NCBI GenBank assembly: GCA_030760725.1
Contig: JASWHV010000019.1
Coordinates: 33,545,944-33,609,943, forward strand
Length of the DNA stretch: 64,000 bases
DNA from: Neostapfia colusana
Taxonomy: Eukaryota; Streptophyta; Magnoliopsida; Poales; Poaceae
Direction of reading: 5' to 3'
A model generated the notes under the pieces. That model saw only the letters and a list, made by a program, of their open reading frames with translations. It ran no database searches and had not been told where the DNA came from. The first letter of the stretch is position 1; the number at the start of each line of letters is the position of its first letter. The position numbers and the translations under genes are program-made. This document shows positions 9,599 to 21,499 of this stretch, piece after piece.

Positions 9599-11430
9599 CG
9601 AGGCGACCGCACACTGCGGCCCACAGGGTCTTTGCGCGCCAGCACACCCGATCCCGGCCACACCCGATCCCGATTTCAAATTTTGAGCCGCTGACGCGTG
9701 GGCCAGCCGGCTTCGTCTACCTCTCGACGTGCCCGCGCGCCCGGGCCGCTGCCCCTCGCCGGAGCAGACCCGGAGCTCGCCGGCTCGCCGCTGCCGGACA
9801 GCCCATGGTCTGAAACTCGCCACCAGGGAGTTGTCGGTGTCGAGGAACAAGTCGGTGGTGTCAGTTCGGGCTGGCGGTGACCGGAAATAGCCCGGCGACG
9901 TGCCGCATCCTCGGTTGAGGTTCGGCGCCGTCGGCCGTGAGTTCTAACCCGCCAAAACCTCGAACAATCAGTCCTACAGCATCAGTGTATCTCTAGGAAG
10001 CTCGACAAGGTGTCAAAAGGGTTCAGGGATGGCGGCAAGTCAGTCGGCACCGTTTGACCGATCGTGCCCGCCATGACCGCCCTCGATCGAGCTCGAAATT
10101 CGTCACTCCTAGACAGTTTCACGCCACGGATGCAGAAAAGAACTTGATCGCCGGCTAGTCCAGCGTCTATGTGCAAGATTTGATAGCTAGAGAAGGATCT
10201 TAGAGCGAGAATTTGAAGGATCCATACCGGAAGCTCAGTTTAAGGTCTCTGGAGCAAAGACTGAGAATTCGCCGTGGATTCTTCACGGTTTGCTTCCAAA
10301 CTTGGAGGAGAGCAGCACGATGGTCGCGCGCTCCTGTCGCCTCTCTTGCTGGACCGTGAAAACGCCTGTGGAACGCTGTCCACGGACGCCTGACTCTCGG
10401 CTGAGGCTAGGTCGCCGCGGTGGCGATCGTTTTCGGGCAAAGGAGGTCGGAGCTCGGGGTTTCTGGCGTTGGGGAGGTAGAGGGCGATCTCAGGTTGCTG
10501 TCTAGCAGCTCAGGAACGAAGGAGGAGATTGTTTGCTGGTTTTCCCGATCGAGCAGTGAGCTGCGGGGAGAAGAACTGCCGCTGCTCGGGTTCACACGCG
10601 AGGAGATAAAGCCAGCCGACTCCTGCTCGGGCTATGGCGGTGCCCGTCACGTGGAGGCGCGAGTAAGCCACCCTGGGTGCCAGCGCGCGTAGAGGGGAAG
10701 CAGCTGGTGGCGCCTGTGGCTGCTCGGTGTCACAGCCGACAGCTGCTCGGTGGAATTTCCCACCGAGGCTGTGAATTTGTGTGCAAGTTTTCCCTCCTTC
10801 TCTCTATGACATGTGGGTCCCACCCGGGGTTTTAACCTCTGAAATTTACTCCTAATCACTGTTGTAAATAGTGAGCCCCATAATACCCCTGGTGATTCAA
10901 TTTATTCACCCATGAGCCATTTGAATTGATTAGAATTCAAATTGGGTTTGGTTTGAATGAATTTCAGCACAAGTTCAGTTTGGAATTCAAATAAAGTTTG
11001 AATTTGCCCCACTTAGCTCATGTCAAGATCAACTCCAAATGGAGTGAAAATTGGAGTGTGAGCTCACAAAAATGTGCTGGATAAGAATATGTCTCCCACT
11101 TTTGAATTCATGGGATAAAAACAGTTTGAATTTGAATATGGTTTCAAACTGCCCTCTTTCTAACTATACCCAAAATGACCTAAAAAAGGTTTTGAATTTG
11201 GGTGAAACTTGGCATGGACATCCTTAGCAATGTGTAGGAGTTTTCATATGCCCAGCCCTTCTATATCACATGTGGGAAATACCACTTTTGCAATATGTGA
11301 GTTTGTTCTCTAATGAGCATGTTGATGGTGGTTACTTGCTCTTCATTTGTGTTCATCAACTTACTTCAAATGAGGTGTGTGGTGTGGTGATGAACACTTC
11401 AAATAGGTATCAAAAACTGAGGCCCTTACA
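9599..11430 (-). mobile_element. Element B: LTR (partial) in minus orientation, 5' LTR or solo LTR
   Basis: Read on the minus strand it begins TGTAAGGGCCTCAGT at 11430 and matches the first 1.8 kb of the A/J/K-type LTR (for example the conserved tgtgggtccca near 10810 and the 9630-9790 GC-rich block that matches 46400-46560). It stops at 9599, where A is inserted; the missing 2 kb should lie left of the window. No polypurine tract flanks 11430, so this is the outer 5' end of B or a solo LTR. Reading frames at 9523-10692 are chance frames in GC-rich LTR sequence. Confidence 0.8.
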
Positions 11431-13135
11431 GATTTGGAGGCATTATATCCTTGGCCACCGATGTGAGATCTATACGGATCACAAAAGCCTCAAGTATAAA
11501 TTCATGAAAACGGATCTGAATTTGAGGCAACATCGACGGTTGGAACTCATCAAGGATTATGATGTTGGAATCAACTATCACCCCGGAAAGGCCAATGTGG
11601 TAGCTGATGCGTTGAGCCGAAAGGGAGCATGTCACCAACTCACGGTTCGGGAGCTGCCGTCCGAGATGCGCAAGGAGTTCGAACGGTTATATCTTGGGTT
11701 CTTGAACGAGATGGAAATGATAGAACTCAAATCCTCGCTGGAACAAGAGATACGAGATGGCCAAGCAACGGATGAGGAAATCAAGGAAAGAATCTGACAA
11801 GGCATAGAAAAGGACTTCAAGGAAGACGAGAAAGGCACGCTTTGGTTGGGAAAATGGATTTGTATGCCTAACGTGAAGCACATCCGCGACACGATATTAA
11901 AGGAGGCACATGACTCACCTTATTCCATACATCGCGGCTGTACAAAGATGTACAAGGACCTGAAAACTTGCTATTGGTGGGATGGTATGAAAAGAGACAT
12001 AGCCGAATATGCTGCCTTATGCGACACGTGCCAACGGGTGAAGGCCGAACATCAAAGACCCGCTGGACTGTTGCAGCCATCGAAAGTACCCGAGTGGAAG
12101 TGGGAAGACATCAGCATGGATTTCATTGTTGGATTGCCACGTACTCGGTCGGGTTACAACTCCGTTTGGATTATTGTGGACCGATTGATGAAAACAGCCC
12201 ATTTCCTTCCTGTGAGAACCACGTACCGCGTCGCAGAACTAGCCGAGCTGTATATGGAGCAAATCGTGTGTCGCCATGGAGTTCCGAAGAGGATAGTTTC
12301 AGATCGGGGTTCTCAATTTACCTCTGGGCTCTGGAAGAAGCTGCATGAATCCATGGGTACACGGCTGAATTTCAGCTCCGCTTATCACCCGCAAACTGAC
12401 GGCCAAACTGAGAGGACAAATCAAATTTTGGAAGACATGTTGAGAGCTTGTGCCTTCAAACATGGGCGCAGTTGGGATAGGAGCTTGCCGTATGCTGAAT
12501 TCTCATACAACATGTCACCTTTCGAAGCATTGTATGGTAGACGGTGTAGAACGCCGCTGTTCTGGAATGAGACCGAGAGAGTCAAGTGTTTGGACCCGAA
12601 GTGCTGCAAGACACCGAGAAGCAAGTCCAAACGATACGAGAAAACTTGAAGACTGCTCAGTCACGACAAAATGTTACGCGGACAATAGGCGAAGAAAATT
12701 GACCTTCGAAGTGGGAGACTTCGTTTATCTTAAGGTATCGCCTATCCGAGGCTAATGACGGTTTAACGCCCAGGGCAAACTAGCACCTCGCTACATCGGA
12801 CCATTCATGATTTTGGGCAAGCGAGGAGAAGTAGCCTATCAACTAGAGCTGCCAACGACGTGCACGACGTGTTTCACGTATCCCAACTCAAGAAGTGCTT
12901 AAGAGTACCGAAAGAACAAGTACCGATGGATGAGCTCGAGCTTCAAGAGGATCTGACCTATGTGGAGCACCCCGTCAAAATTTTGTACATGAAGGAAAGG
13001 GTCACAAGGAACAAAGTGATCCGTTGGTGCAAGGTACAATGGATCCATCATACGGAAGCCGAAACTACATGGGAGCGTGAGGAAGACCTCAAGGCAGGAT
13101 TCCCTCATCTATTCTCTACTCTATCAAATCTCTAG
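11431..13135 (+). pseudogene. pol: Element C: RNase H end, integrase and chromodomain (broken pol)
   Basis: Begins in mid-RNase H at WRHYILGH (11436 onward), where B interrupts it. YTDHKSLKY and VVADALSRK mark the end of RNase H. Integrase shows HRGCTKMYKDL ... CDTCQRVK (about 11930-12040), MDFIVGLP (12116-12139), DRGSQF (12303-12320) and AYHPQTDGQTER (12382-12417). The chromodomain-like end is VIRWCKVQWIHHTEAETTWE (about 13017-13076), with the stop at 13133-13135. Damage: TGA at 11796-11798, loss of a few codons after EFSYN (about 12510), a frame change near 12590-12640, and TAATGA near 12753-12758. Divergent from A/J/K; a second Tekay-like family. Confidence 0.9.
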
Positions 13136-13150
13136 GGCGAGATTCAGTTT

Positions 13151-13164
13151 AAAAGGGGTAGGTT
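13151..13164 (+). other. Polypurine tract of element C
   Basis: aaaaggggtaggtt immediately precedes the LTR start tgtaacaccctc at 13165. Confidence 0.7.
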
Positions 13165-13334
13165 TGTAACACCCTCAAATTCATTTCCATGCACTGCATA
13201 CATTTTTCATATAGAAAAACATTATAAAAGAAATAGAAATGGAGAAAGAATCATAAAAATGGTGGGGAATGGGAAAAAATATAGCTGAAATGAGCCAATT
13301 CCAATTTGCCAAGGTGCGCTGTCGACACATTCCC

Positions 13335-13850
13335 CAGCCCCGCTGGACGCGTGCCGCCCGCGGAGCTCACCCCTGCGGAGGGGGTGAGGTCCGACACTGC
13401 AGGACACGTGGCGCCCGCGGAGCTCAACTCCGCGGAGGCGGTGAGGTCCGGCACCGTTGGACACGTGTCGCCCTCAGAGGTCACCTCCGCGGAGGGGGTG
13501 AGGTCCGGCACCGCTGGACACGTGTCGCCCTTGGAGCTCGCCTCTGAGGAGAAGGGAGGTCCGGCCCGCTGGACACGTGGCGCCCTCGGAGCTCGCCTTT
13601 GAGGAGAGGGGAGGCCCGGCCCCGCTGGACACGTGGCGCCCTCAGAGCTCGCCTCTAAGGAGAGGGGAGGCCCGGCTCCGCTGGACATGTGGCTCCCTCG
13701 GAGCTCGCCCCTGTGGAAGGGGCGAGGCCCAACTCTGCTGGCCGCGTGGCAGGCCCGGGGCTCACCTCTGAGGAGAAGGGAGGCCCAGCCCCGCTGGACA
13801 CGTGGCGCTTTTGGAGCTCACCCCTGCGGAGGGGGCGAGGTCCCTAGGCG
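13335..13850 (+). repeat. Tandem array of ~57-bp G-box units in U3 of LTR C
   Basis: Nine imperfect units carry gctggacacgtggcgccctc, then ggagctcgcctc and a purine-rich ggggaggcccgg. Six contain an exact CACGTG, usually as CACGTGGC (G-box/ABRE core as known for bZIP and bHLH factors). GAGCTC recurs at a fixed distance. The array ends about 160 bp upstream of the TATA box. Enhancer function is inferred. Confidence 0.8.
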
Positions 13851-14007
13851 GTTTTTCTCCTGTGCGCGGGGGTACCCGTTACTGAGGGTACCGACACAAT
13901 TTCCCCAAGGCTGCCGCACCTAACTGAAAAGATAAGTTTGTTAAGATCCAAAACAAGTTGAATAGAACTCTTATTTGAGCTCCAAATGGTGTAGGACTCT
14001 TCCCCCC

Positions 14008-14016
14008 TATAAATAG
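14008..14016 (+). promoter_or_regulatory. TATA box of LTR C
   Basis: TATAAATAG followed by aaccc, downstream of the G-box array; LTR D has the same box in the same context. Confidence 0.65.
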
Positions 14017-14246
14017 AACCCAAACCCCCCCTTGGTTGCAACCCCTTTCTTTTTCCCCAAGTTGGCGACTTGGAGGCCCTAGCCCCCAACTTGCCGAGTT
14101 GTGTGACACCCTCATTTCTGGTGTCAGCACATATTCATGTTTTATGAAGAGAAAACATTTTAAGAGAAGTAGGAACAGAAAAAAAATATCAAAAGGATAG
14201 CCAATAAGAGTCGAATCCAGTTTCCAGAGAGCGCCGAAGACAACTT

Positions 14247-14790
14247 CCGCGGCCCGCTGGCCACGTGGCGTGTCCGGAGCTCATCCCTGCGAAGTGGGGA
14301 GAGGTCCGCCTCTAAACTGGCTACGTGGCAGGCTCGGAGCTCATCTCCGCAAAAGGGGGAGAGGTCCGATCCTGTGAGGACACGTGTTGTCCCTGGAGCT
14401 AGCCTCTGCGGAAGAAGCAAAGGCATTTCCGCAGGACACATGTCGTCTTCGAAGCTAGTCACCACGGAAATCAGAGGACTAGTCGCGCGGGATACGTATC
14501 GATCTCGGAGCTCACCTCCGAGAGGTCCGGTTCTATTGAACACATGTCGCCACCAAAGCTACCTCCGGAGAGAGGGAAGGTCCGGCACTGACACGTGGCG
14601 TGCACGGAGCCACCTCTAAGAGGAGGTCCCCGACCGCCAGGATACGTGGCGCACGTGGAGCCCACCTCCGAAGGAGAGGGAGGTCTTGCTCGCTTGACAC
14701 ACGGCACAACCGGAGCTCGTCTCTGCGGAAAAGGGGAGGCCAGGCCTAGGTGAAACATGGAGCTTCTGGAGCTCATCACCGAGGAGGTAA
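14247..14790 (+). repeat. Tandem array of G-box-like units in U3 of LTR D
   Basis: About ten degenerate ~57-bp units (ctggccacgtggcgtgtccg then gagctc) with several exact CACGTG at about 14260, 14380, 14590 and 14650. More diverged between units than the array in C. Confidence 0.75.
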
Positions 14791-14974
14791 ACGAGTTCTG
14801 GAGAGGGTTTTTGGATTCTGTACGCGTCGAAATACCGGTACGGAGGAGAAACCGACCTGAATTCCACAATGATACCGCACCAATCGACTAAATATAAGTT
14901 GTTAAGATTCAATAACAATCTGAATAGAACTCTTATTCAAAGTCCAATCAGATTAGGACTCTTCTTCTCCCGAT

Positions 14975-14983
14975 TATAAATAG
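14975..14983 (+). promoter_or_regulatory. TATA box of solo LTR D
   Basis: TATAAATAG with flank gatta before and aaccc after, about 185 bp downstream of the G-box array. The start of transcription is expected near 15005, leaving a short leader to ATG 15065. Confidence 0.65.
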
Positions 14984-15064
14984 AACCCAGAACCTCTGGC
15001 CAAAACCTCGAACTTCTAAGCCGACGACTTAGAGCCCTAGCCCCAACTTGCGAGTAAGCCATCG

Positions 15065-16826
15065 ATGGAGTTCAGCGAGGAAGATCGCCGGAAGAGAGCC
15101 CAACGATCTGAGAAGGACCCGAGACCGAGAAGAACGTAAGGTAGGTCTCCAATACCACCTTACGACATCGTTGTGTTTTCTTTGCATCTGTTCTTCGATT
15201 CCTTTCGAACAGAAGCTTTCTCGTGGACAAATCACTTGTTGATCAGGTTGATCTAAAGACAACGTCATCGCCACGTCCACATCTGATCTGAACACCCCTG
15301 TTCATCATAAAGCCATGCAAGAACACGTACAAACCGATCTAATAAAGCTGATCATAGGATAGCATGCATATGCATCATCGCATCTAGTTAAAGTTTGTGC
15401 ATGATATTGATTGCTGTGAATCTTGTATGTGCGCGATCGTGTATAGAAGGACAAGCTCAGGGAGCTGTTTACGACGAGCTGCAATAACAAGGTTTCGAGA
15501 TCCAAGAGCAACCGGAACCGCAAGAACAAGGCAAGTGCTCCTTGACCATATTGATCCTATGTTTTTTTGGAAAAACTATTTTTTTGCGAAAAGGTGTGAG
15601 TGCTGAGTCAAACATGATGGGAAACCCTTTTATAGGAGTTTACTAGCTTTGGTTAAACCACCCTTGTCGCCAGGGATATGAGTCGGGTATGTTTTTTTTA
15701 CTTTTAAGCTTCGCTGAGTCCATGGGATTGGGAAGCGAGATAGATGTGTCTAGCTAACTGCACTCGTAATGATAATGAGAAACTGATATTAATAATGGAC
15801 ATGGATCGTAGGGAGATCTAGGCAAGCCTGGGTTTGTGAATGAGGTAGAAAGAGATGGTGGTTTACTTACCGTAGATCTAAGGACCGGTTCATGCGTGCA
15901 CATGCCAGGATAACAGTGCCACCACAAGGCCAAGTATGGGTGCGGCTTAGCTGAGTAATTAGGTAAGTTGCTAGATTGTTATGGACTGTGGAAGGCGCGG
16001 GGAATGGGAGTCGAGTGAGGACTGCCCTGGCAACTGCATGGCACAAGAGAGGGCCCATGGGTGGGAGAATTGGAGATTCTAGCCTGCCGGTGAAACCTTA
16101 GTGAGTCCATACATCTAGTAACCCCTTTGTAAAGGCTACTTTGTGATCTCTTGGCCATACACCGACGGTTGTGTACTGGTATAATGGAGGTTCTGCAGTT
16201 TCCTACGGGTGACGAAATCACAAACTTCTGGGTAAAGAGGTGCAAACTCTGCAGAGTTCTTAAAACTATCATGATAGCCGAGCTTACGGTCACGAGCGCT
16301 TGGCCAACTGCCATGATTAGTTGGGATGGTTACTGGTTATGGTTTTGGATGGTTTGGTTAAGGTTTGGTTTTCGGGACTGTTGAGTCCGGGTGGTAAGAT
16401 GGGTTGCATGACTGTTGAGTCATGGCAACAAAAATTGGTGTCGGTGTGAGACGAAGTTGTTTATGAGATGAGGTGGTAGCGAGTACGAGATGATATTCGT
16501 GAGATGGTAGCGAATACGAGGAGGTATTCGTGAGCAAGAATGAGGTTGATTGATTGTGACATGGAAGGTAATGAGCATAATGGAGGTATGATTGGTATTC
16601 TAACACATGTTGAGATTACATTCACTTAAAAATGAGTTGCTGTTTTATCGTGGTTTTTGATAAATAATTTTGCTTTCTGCAATGAGCCTTTTTATACCTA
16701 CCTTGTTATGAGCTACATATCCTATTTTCCCGCACTTGCTGAGTACATCACTGTACTCAAACTTGTATTATTATTTCATCATCAGCAACAGGAGAAGATT
16801 ATTATGAAGATCAAGTGGCGCATTAG
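15065..16826 (+). pseudogene. LTR mini-gene in D, three phase-compatible exons (broken)
   Basis: Exon 1: ATG 15065 to 15140 (MEFSEEDRRKRAQRSEKD...), phase 1, donor GTAGGT. Intron of 306 bp ends gtatag. Exon 2: 15447-15530 (EGQAQGAVYDELQ, stop, QGFEIQEQPEPQEQ), ending CAA G before GCAAGT. Intron of 1261 bp ends caacag. Exon 3: 16792-16826 (GEDYYEDQVAH, TAG at 16824). The exons keep one phase across both introns; two in-frame TAA codons (15137 and within exon 2) break it, both one base from CAA. C carries the same exon 2 (84 bp) and exon 3 (35 bp) lengths. The predicted protein is about 64 residues, charged, with no recognised domain. Confidence 0.45.
16740..16759 (+). other. LTR stem-loop c in D
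   Basis: TGAGTAC (16740-16746), loop atcact, GTACTCA (16753-16759), preceded by cacttgc. The stem is longer and partly different from the TGAGC/GCTCA version of other families. Confidence 0.6.
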
Positions 16827-16980
16827 GCGTGTGATCTGTTCTCAACCTTGCCTGTGGGGGATGGAGTAGAGATGGAGCCATTGCTGCTTAGATTTGCTTC
16901 CGCATTAGAATAAAGACTTCCGCTGCATAAAAATAAAGACTTCCGCTGTGAGCATGAGTCCAAGACTCATGAGACATTGT

Positions 16981-16986
16981 AATAAA
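16981..16986 (+). terminator. Poly(A) signal of LTR D
   Basis: AATAAA in ttgtaataaactc. The same TGTAATAAA context occurs in C (18981-18986) and A (9489-9494), downstream of the last exon-like block. Confidence 0.5.
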
Positions 16987-17553
16987 CTCTGTTATTCGTG
17001 GTTATATATATTCTGAATTCAGTTTGTGGAATATATGTGTATGTGTGATAAACATCCTGGGCACACATATGCATTAGTTCTCGGTTCCGTGGGTTTTTCC
17101 ACAGAATTGAGGGTGTCACAAGTTGGACCCCCCTCGCCGGAGTTTAGTCGCCGGTGAGCCCGCCGACGAGCCCGTCACGTCTCGCCGTCGCCGGAAAAGA
17201 GCCGACAATCTGTTCTGCCCTAAGAGGTAGGTCTTCGTTACCCATCTTACGACGTCGTCGCTGTTTCTACACATCCGTTTTCTTCGATCCCTTCGAACCA
17301 AAGCTTTTTCGTGTGAACATATCATGTTTTGATCGGTTTTTGATGGTGGAATTAATCTAGATCTTGAGTCGAGATCATCACCACGTCCACACTTGATCCC
17401 TACACCCTTGTTCATCATAAAACCCCATGAAAGACCATTAAAACATGCAAGAACACGTACAAACTGGTTTAATGAAACAGCACTATAGGATTTGCATTCA
17501 TCTACACCATTGCATCTTGAGTAAAGTTTGTGTATGTGCGTGGTCGTGAGTAG

Positions 17554-18846
17554 AAGGACAAGCTCAGGAAGCCATCTACGAAGAACTACAGCACCAAGAC
17601 TTCGAGATGCTCGAATAGCAAGAGCCACGGGAGCAAGGCAAGTGCCCCTTGACCATATTGATCCCATGTTTTGAAACTGTTTTGTTTGAGAAAACTTGTA
17701 CGCTTGAGTGAACTTTATGGGACACCCTTTTATAGGAGTTTACTAGTTTTGTTACCATCCTTGTTACCGGGAAAGTTGATGAGTCGGGTATAGTCGTTTT
17801 TCCTTTTTGCTTTGCTTAATCTACAGGATACGGGAAGCTGAATTAAAACATGGTTAGCTACTGCACTCATATGAATAATGATGATGAAAAATCGATGATG
17901 TTAATGAACATGGAGTCGGGGGAGATCTAGGCAAGCTTGGTTCGTGGATGTTGCTGAATGAGATGGTAGTTTACTTGTCGTAGATCTAAGGACCGGTTCA
18001 TGCCAGCACATGCCAGGAAAACAGTGCCACCACAAGGCCAAATATGGGTGCGGCTTAGCTGACTAATTACGTGTGTTGCTAGATTGTTATGGACCGTGGA
18101 TGGCGTGGGGAATGGGAGTCGAGAGAGGACTGCCCTGGGAACTGCATGGCACAAGAGGGGGCCCGTGGGTGCGAGAATGGTGATTCGAGCCTGCCGGTGA
18201 AACCTCAGTGAGTCCATACATCTAGTAGTCCCTTTGTAAAGGCTATTTTGTGATCTCTTGGCCATACACCGACGGTTGTGTACTGGTATAATGGAGGTTC
18301 TGCAGTCACCGATGGGTGACGAAATCACAAACTTGTGGGTAAAGTGGTGCCACCTCTGCAGAGTGTAAAACTATCATGACAGCCGTGCTTACGGTCACAA
18401 GCACCTGGCCAACTCACATGATTAGAGGGAAAACTTGGGATGGATGTGTGGTATGGTAATGATTAGACTGTTTTGAGTCATGATAATGAGTTTGGTTTCG
18501 GTTATATGAATATGAGATGGTTATGAATATTATGAGCATGAGATGAATTATAGAAAGATTAATGGCTGGTTGAGACATGATAAGTGGTGAATTATGATGA
18601 AGGAATGTTGCTGTTATAACATGATTATGATGGGATTAAACTCACTTAGAAATAGTTGCTGTTTTTTTATCATGTTTGTGAAATAAAATTTGCTTGCTGC
18701 AATGAGCCTTTTTATTCCTACCTTGTTGTAAGCTACATGTCATACTTTTCCCGCACTTGCTGAGTACGACATGTACTCACCCTTGCATTATCAAATAAAC
18801 ATCAGCAACAGGAGAAGAGTACTTCGAGGACCATGTGGAGTACTAG
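17554..18846 (+). pseudogene. LTR mini-gene in C, exons 2 and 3 (broken)
   Basis: Exon 2 (17554-17637, 84 bp) reads EGQAQEAIYEELQHQDFEML then E, a TAG at 17616-17618, QEPREQ, ending CAA G before GCAAGT. Exon 3 (18812-18846, 35 bp) after caacag reads GEEYFEDHVEY and TAG. Intron 17638-18811 is GC-AG. Exon 1 is interrupted by solo LTR D (upstream part before 14101, rest from 17126 to about 17227). Confidence 0.42.
18761..18779 (+). other. LTR stem-loop c in C
   Basis: Perfect 7-bp stem TGAGTAC (18761-18767), loop gacat, GTACTCA (18773-18779), preceded by cacttgc and 33 bases before the exon 3 acceptor. Confidence 0.6.
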
Positions 18847-19149
18847 GCGTGCGAACTACCATCAACATGCCTGTGGAGTTGAAGATGGAGCCGCTGCTAT
18901 TTAGTTATTTCCGTTGTCGTTTAGAGACTTCCGCTGCAAGAATAAGTTAGAGGTTCATAAGTGAGACAATTAGTCGATGTAATAAAGTACTTAAACACTA
19001 TTTATTCGTGGTTATATTCTGAATTCAGTTTGTGGATTATATGTGTAAGTGTGATGAACATCCTGGGCACACATATGCATTAACTTGGTTCTGTTTTTGG
19101 AACCGGGTGTCACATCTGATCAGTTGTGGTTGGGATCCGGTGTGGCAGC

Positions 19150-19415
19150 TTTGGAGCCCACCTCAGCGGGGAGGTCAGGTCCGGAGCCGGAGGACACGTG
19201 GAAGCTCCGGAGCTCTCCATACCAGGGAGGCAAGGTCCGTAGCCAGAGGACCCGTGGCAGCTCCGGAGCTCACCTTAGCGTGGCGGCAAGGTCCAGAGCT
19301 GGAGGACACGTGGCAGATCCGGAGCTCTCCATAGCGGGGAGGCTACGTCTGGAGCCAGGGGACACGGGACAGCTCTGGAGCTCTCCTTAGCAGGGAGGCA
19401 AGGTCCGGAGTAACT
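19150..19415 (+). repeat. G-box array, F copy 1
   Basis: 56-bp units with ggacacgtgg, then ctccggagctctccatagcg and gggaggcaaggtcc. Related in layout to the arrays in C and D (CACGTGGC then GAGCTC then purine-rich). Confidence 0.75.
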
Positions 19416-19427
19416 TCATGCCTGTAC

Positions 19428-19444
19428 GGGGGGGGGGGGGGGGG
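19428..19444 (+). repeat. G17 homopolymer
   Basis: Seventeen consecutive G between gtac and caggag. The other two copies of this site (about 21853 and 23866) have short interrupted G runs (cggggtgagggg, cggggggagggg), so this copy has expanded or been affected by sequencing/assembly. Confidence 0.85.
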
Positions 19445-21499
19445 CAGGAGTACCCGGTCTTAGGGTACCGACAGCATTGGAGTAATTTATCAATACATTT
19501 TATATCACATATGAATTTCATTCATATAAGTAATACAAACTATTGCATTTGTTCATATATTTTAGTTTCCAAACTCAAGGAGACTCTGAAGCGACTCGCA
19601 AGTCTTACTCCAGAGACTGACTAAGAACCCAAGCAGCAATAAGGCAAGCCCCGGTTTGCATATAACAGCTTTTATAAAGTTTTGTATTAATCACATTATA
19701 CGTCTGAGGTTATGTATTGTGCATTAGGTTAAGTTTGTTGATACTCCACGTGCATGACGAAATTATCGTTGGAGTAGATGGGTAGAATAAGTATCAATTG
19801 TATGGATTATGCTAGGCTAATGTTGTAGAAAGGTTTCGGTAGAAGTTGAGTAGTTGGAATCCACTCGCGAGATTGGTCGTACTTTATCGACCAACAAGTT
19901 AAGTGAGTTAGTTTTACCTGTGACAAAAATTCTAATAGAGAAGTCTTCTCACGATAGATTACCACAATGCTCACTCTTAATATTGAGACCGGACAGGGAT
20001 TTGTGTAGGTTGAATAGAACAAGGTTGTTCTCGACATGATTGTGAGTCAACGCTTGTGACCACATTGTGTCAGGCTGGTAGGACAAGGCAGATGTTGAAT
20101 GGTGGGATGTAGCCCCATCTGTTTCGATCAAGGACCGCGCCGTGTGCGGCCCTGTTGGGCAAGTTTTAACTGTACTGGTTTCATATTAGCTATATGGGCC
20201 CCAGTAAACTGATGTAACTCGGGCACCCTCGTGTCGAAACTTATACCGCCTTCCTTTGAGGGTTGGTGGCAGAGGTGTAAATCTGTTAGCAGAGCAACTC
20301 CAACATGTTCCGTTTAGTGGACCGTCTTTGAGGTGGGTAGAACTGGTTCAACATTGGGATGACGGGTGAAAAGTGGCCACCAATGACGCAGGGAGAAGAT
20401 CACTGTTGTGTCTTCCATGCGGGCGTAGGTGTTGTGCAATCCGTGTGTCTCCTGATTGCAGTCACCGTCCCTCGCGGTTATTTGAGTACCACTTGTTCAC
20501 TGAGTCGTGACATAGTAACCAAGAGTAGTTGTAATAAAATGAATTATGCTCATATGAATAATTATTGCTTTGCAACCTTGAATGTATTAGTTATAGAGCA
20601 AATTAAAGTTCTCCGTATATTAAATTATATCCCTGCCAAAGTTCATTAAGTTTATATGTGGTTTACTATTTATTTGGATTAAGAATAGAGGGAGTCCTAA
20701 TTTTTGTTCAAATCCGAATTGAATTGCACCATTGGATTCCTCATATTCAGTTTAGCCGAATTGCAAATATTTACCATTTTTGGAGTGGGTTTACTATTTT
20801 AAACTGAATTTACAAAGTGGATAAAGGGAGGTGGGACCCACTTGTCAGAGTGGGTGTGCTATGTTTTCTTCCATCCTGCGCGCGCTGGCGCTCTTACCCG
20901 AGCAGTGAAGCATACACTCAGGCAACTTGGTGGAAAAACGAGTTTAATGCGGCCTCATCTCCATGGCTACACATACCCCTCCACATAGAACGAATTGAGT
21001 TCATCTTTCATCCTGATTTTCGGCCACTAAACTCATCTGACCGCCACCGCTTCGGACCCCCGTCGCCCCAGTGATCCAGCCGTTCTCTCGCCATACTTCC
21101 AAAAGCAAAAAATGTGTGCCATCGTGTGCTGGTGCTCACGGTGAAAGCCGTTTATCATTTGCTTCATCGTGCGCTGAGTAATTCTAGTTTTTCCCTCAGT
21201 GTGTTCATTTGAGTCGAATTGTTTTCGAGGTGAAATTCACCTCACGTGATCCATTAGCGATCATGCGCATCTAAGGACATGATCTAGACATCCATACTGA
21301 GCTGTAGGAAGAAGTAGATCAAGCTTTGCCCAAGAAACCGACGAGATCACCGCATTTTTGCCTGGGACAATGAAAACCTTTCGGTTCACCAGTAAACTTC
21401 AGATTCCGACCATTTTCATTGGATTCTTGGTTCATTTTTGTGTTCCACGTGATCTGGCGATGCTGTAGGAGCAAAATCCGATCGAAAAGAGTCCTTCCC

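Larger units (their letters stand above)
14102..17120 (+). mobile_element. Solo LTR D (3019 bp), TSD agttg
   Basis: Begins TGTGACACCCTCA and ends TGAGGGTGTCACA, a perfect 13-bp terminal inverted repeat. The TSD agttg is at 14097-14101 and 17121-17125. No internal coding domain or PPT is present, so it is a solo LTR left by LTR-LTR recombination. It is the same family as the LTR it sits in: G-box array, TATA box, exon-like blocks and poly(A) signal are in the same order as C. Confidence 0.9.
13165..19114 (+). repeat. 3' LTR of element C, split by solo LTR D
   Basis: Starts TGTAACACCCTCAAATTC (13165) and ends CCGGGTGTCACA (19114). It comprises 13165-14101 and 17126-19114 (about 2.93 kb) once D and one TSD copy are removed. 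Contents: U3 with a 9-unit G-box array, TATA box at 14008, interrupted leader, donor at about 17227 (aagag before gtaggt), exons at 17554-17637 and 18812-18846, a stem-loop at 18761, and AATAAA at 18981-18986. Confidence 0.88.

Noticed and set aside
13335..13850. Regularly spaced repeats as a CRISPR array
   Set aside because: Units are contiguous and degenerate with no unique spacers, in a plant LTR context.
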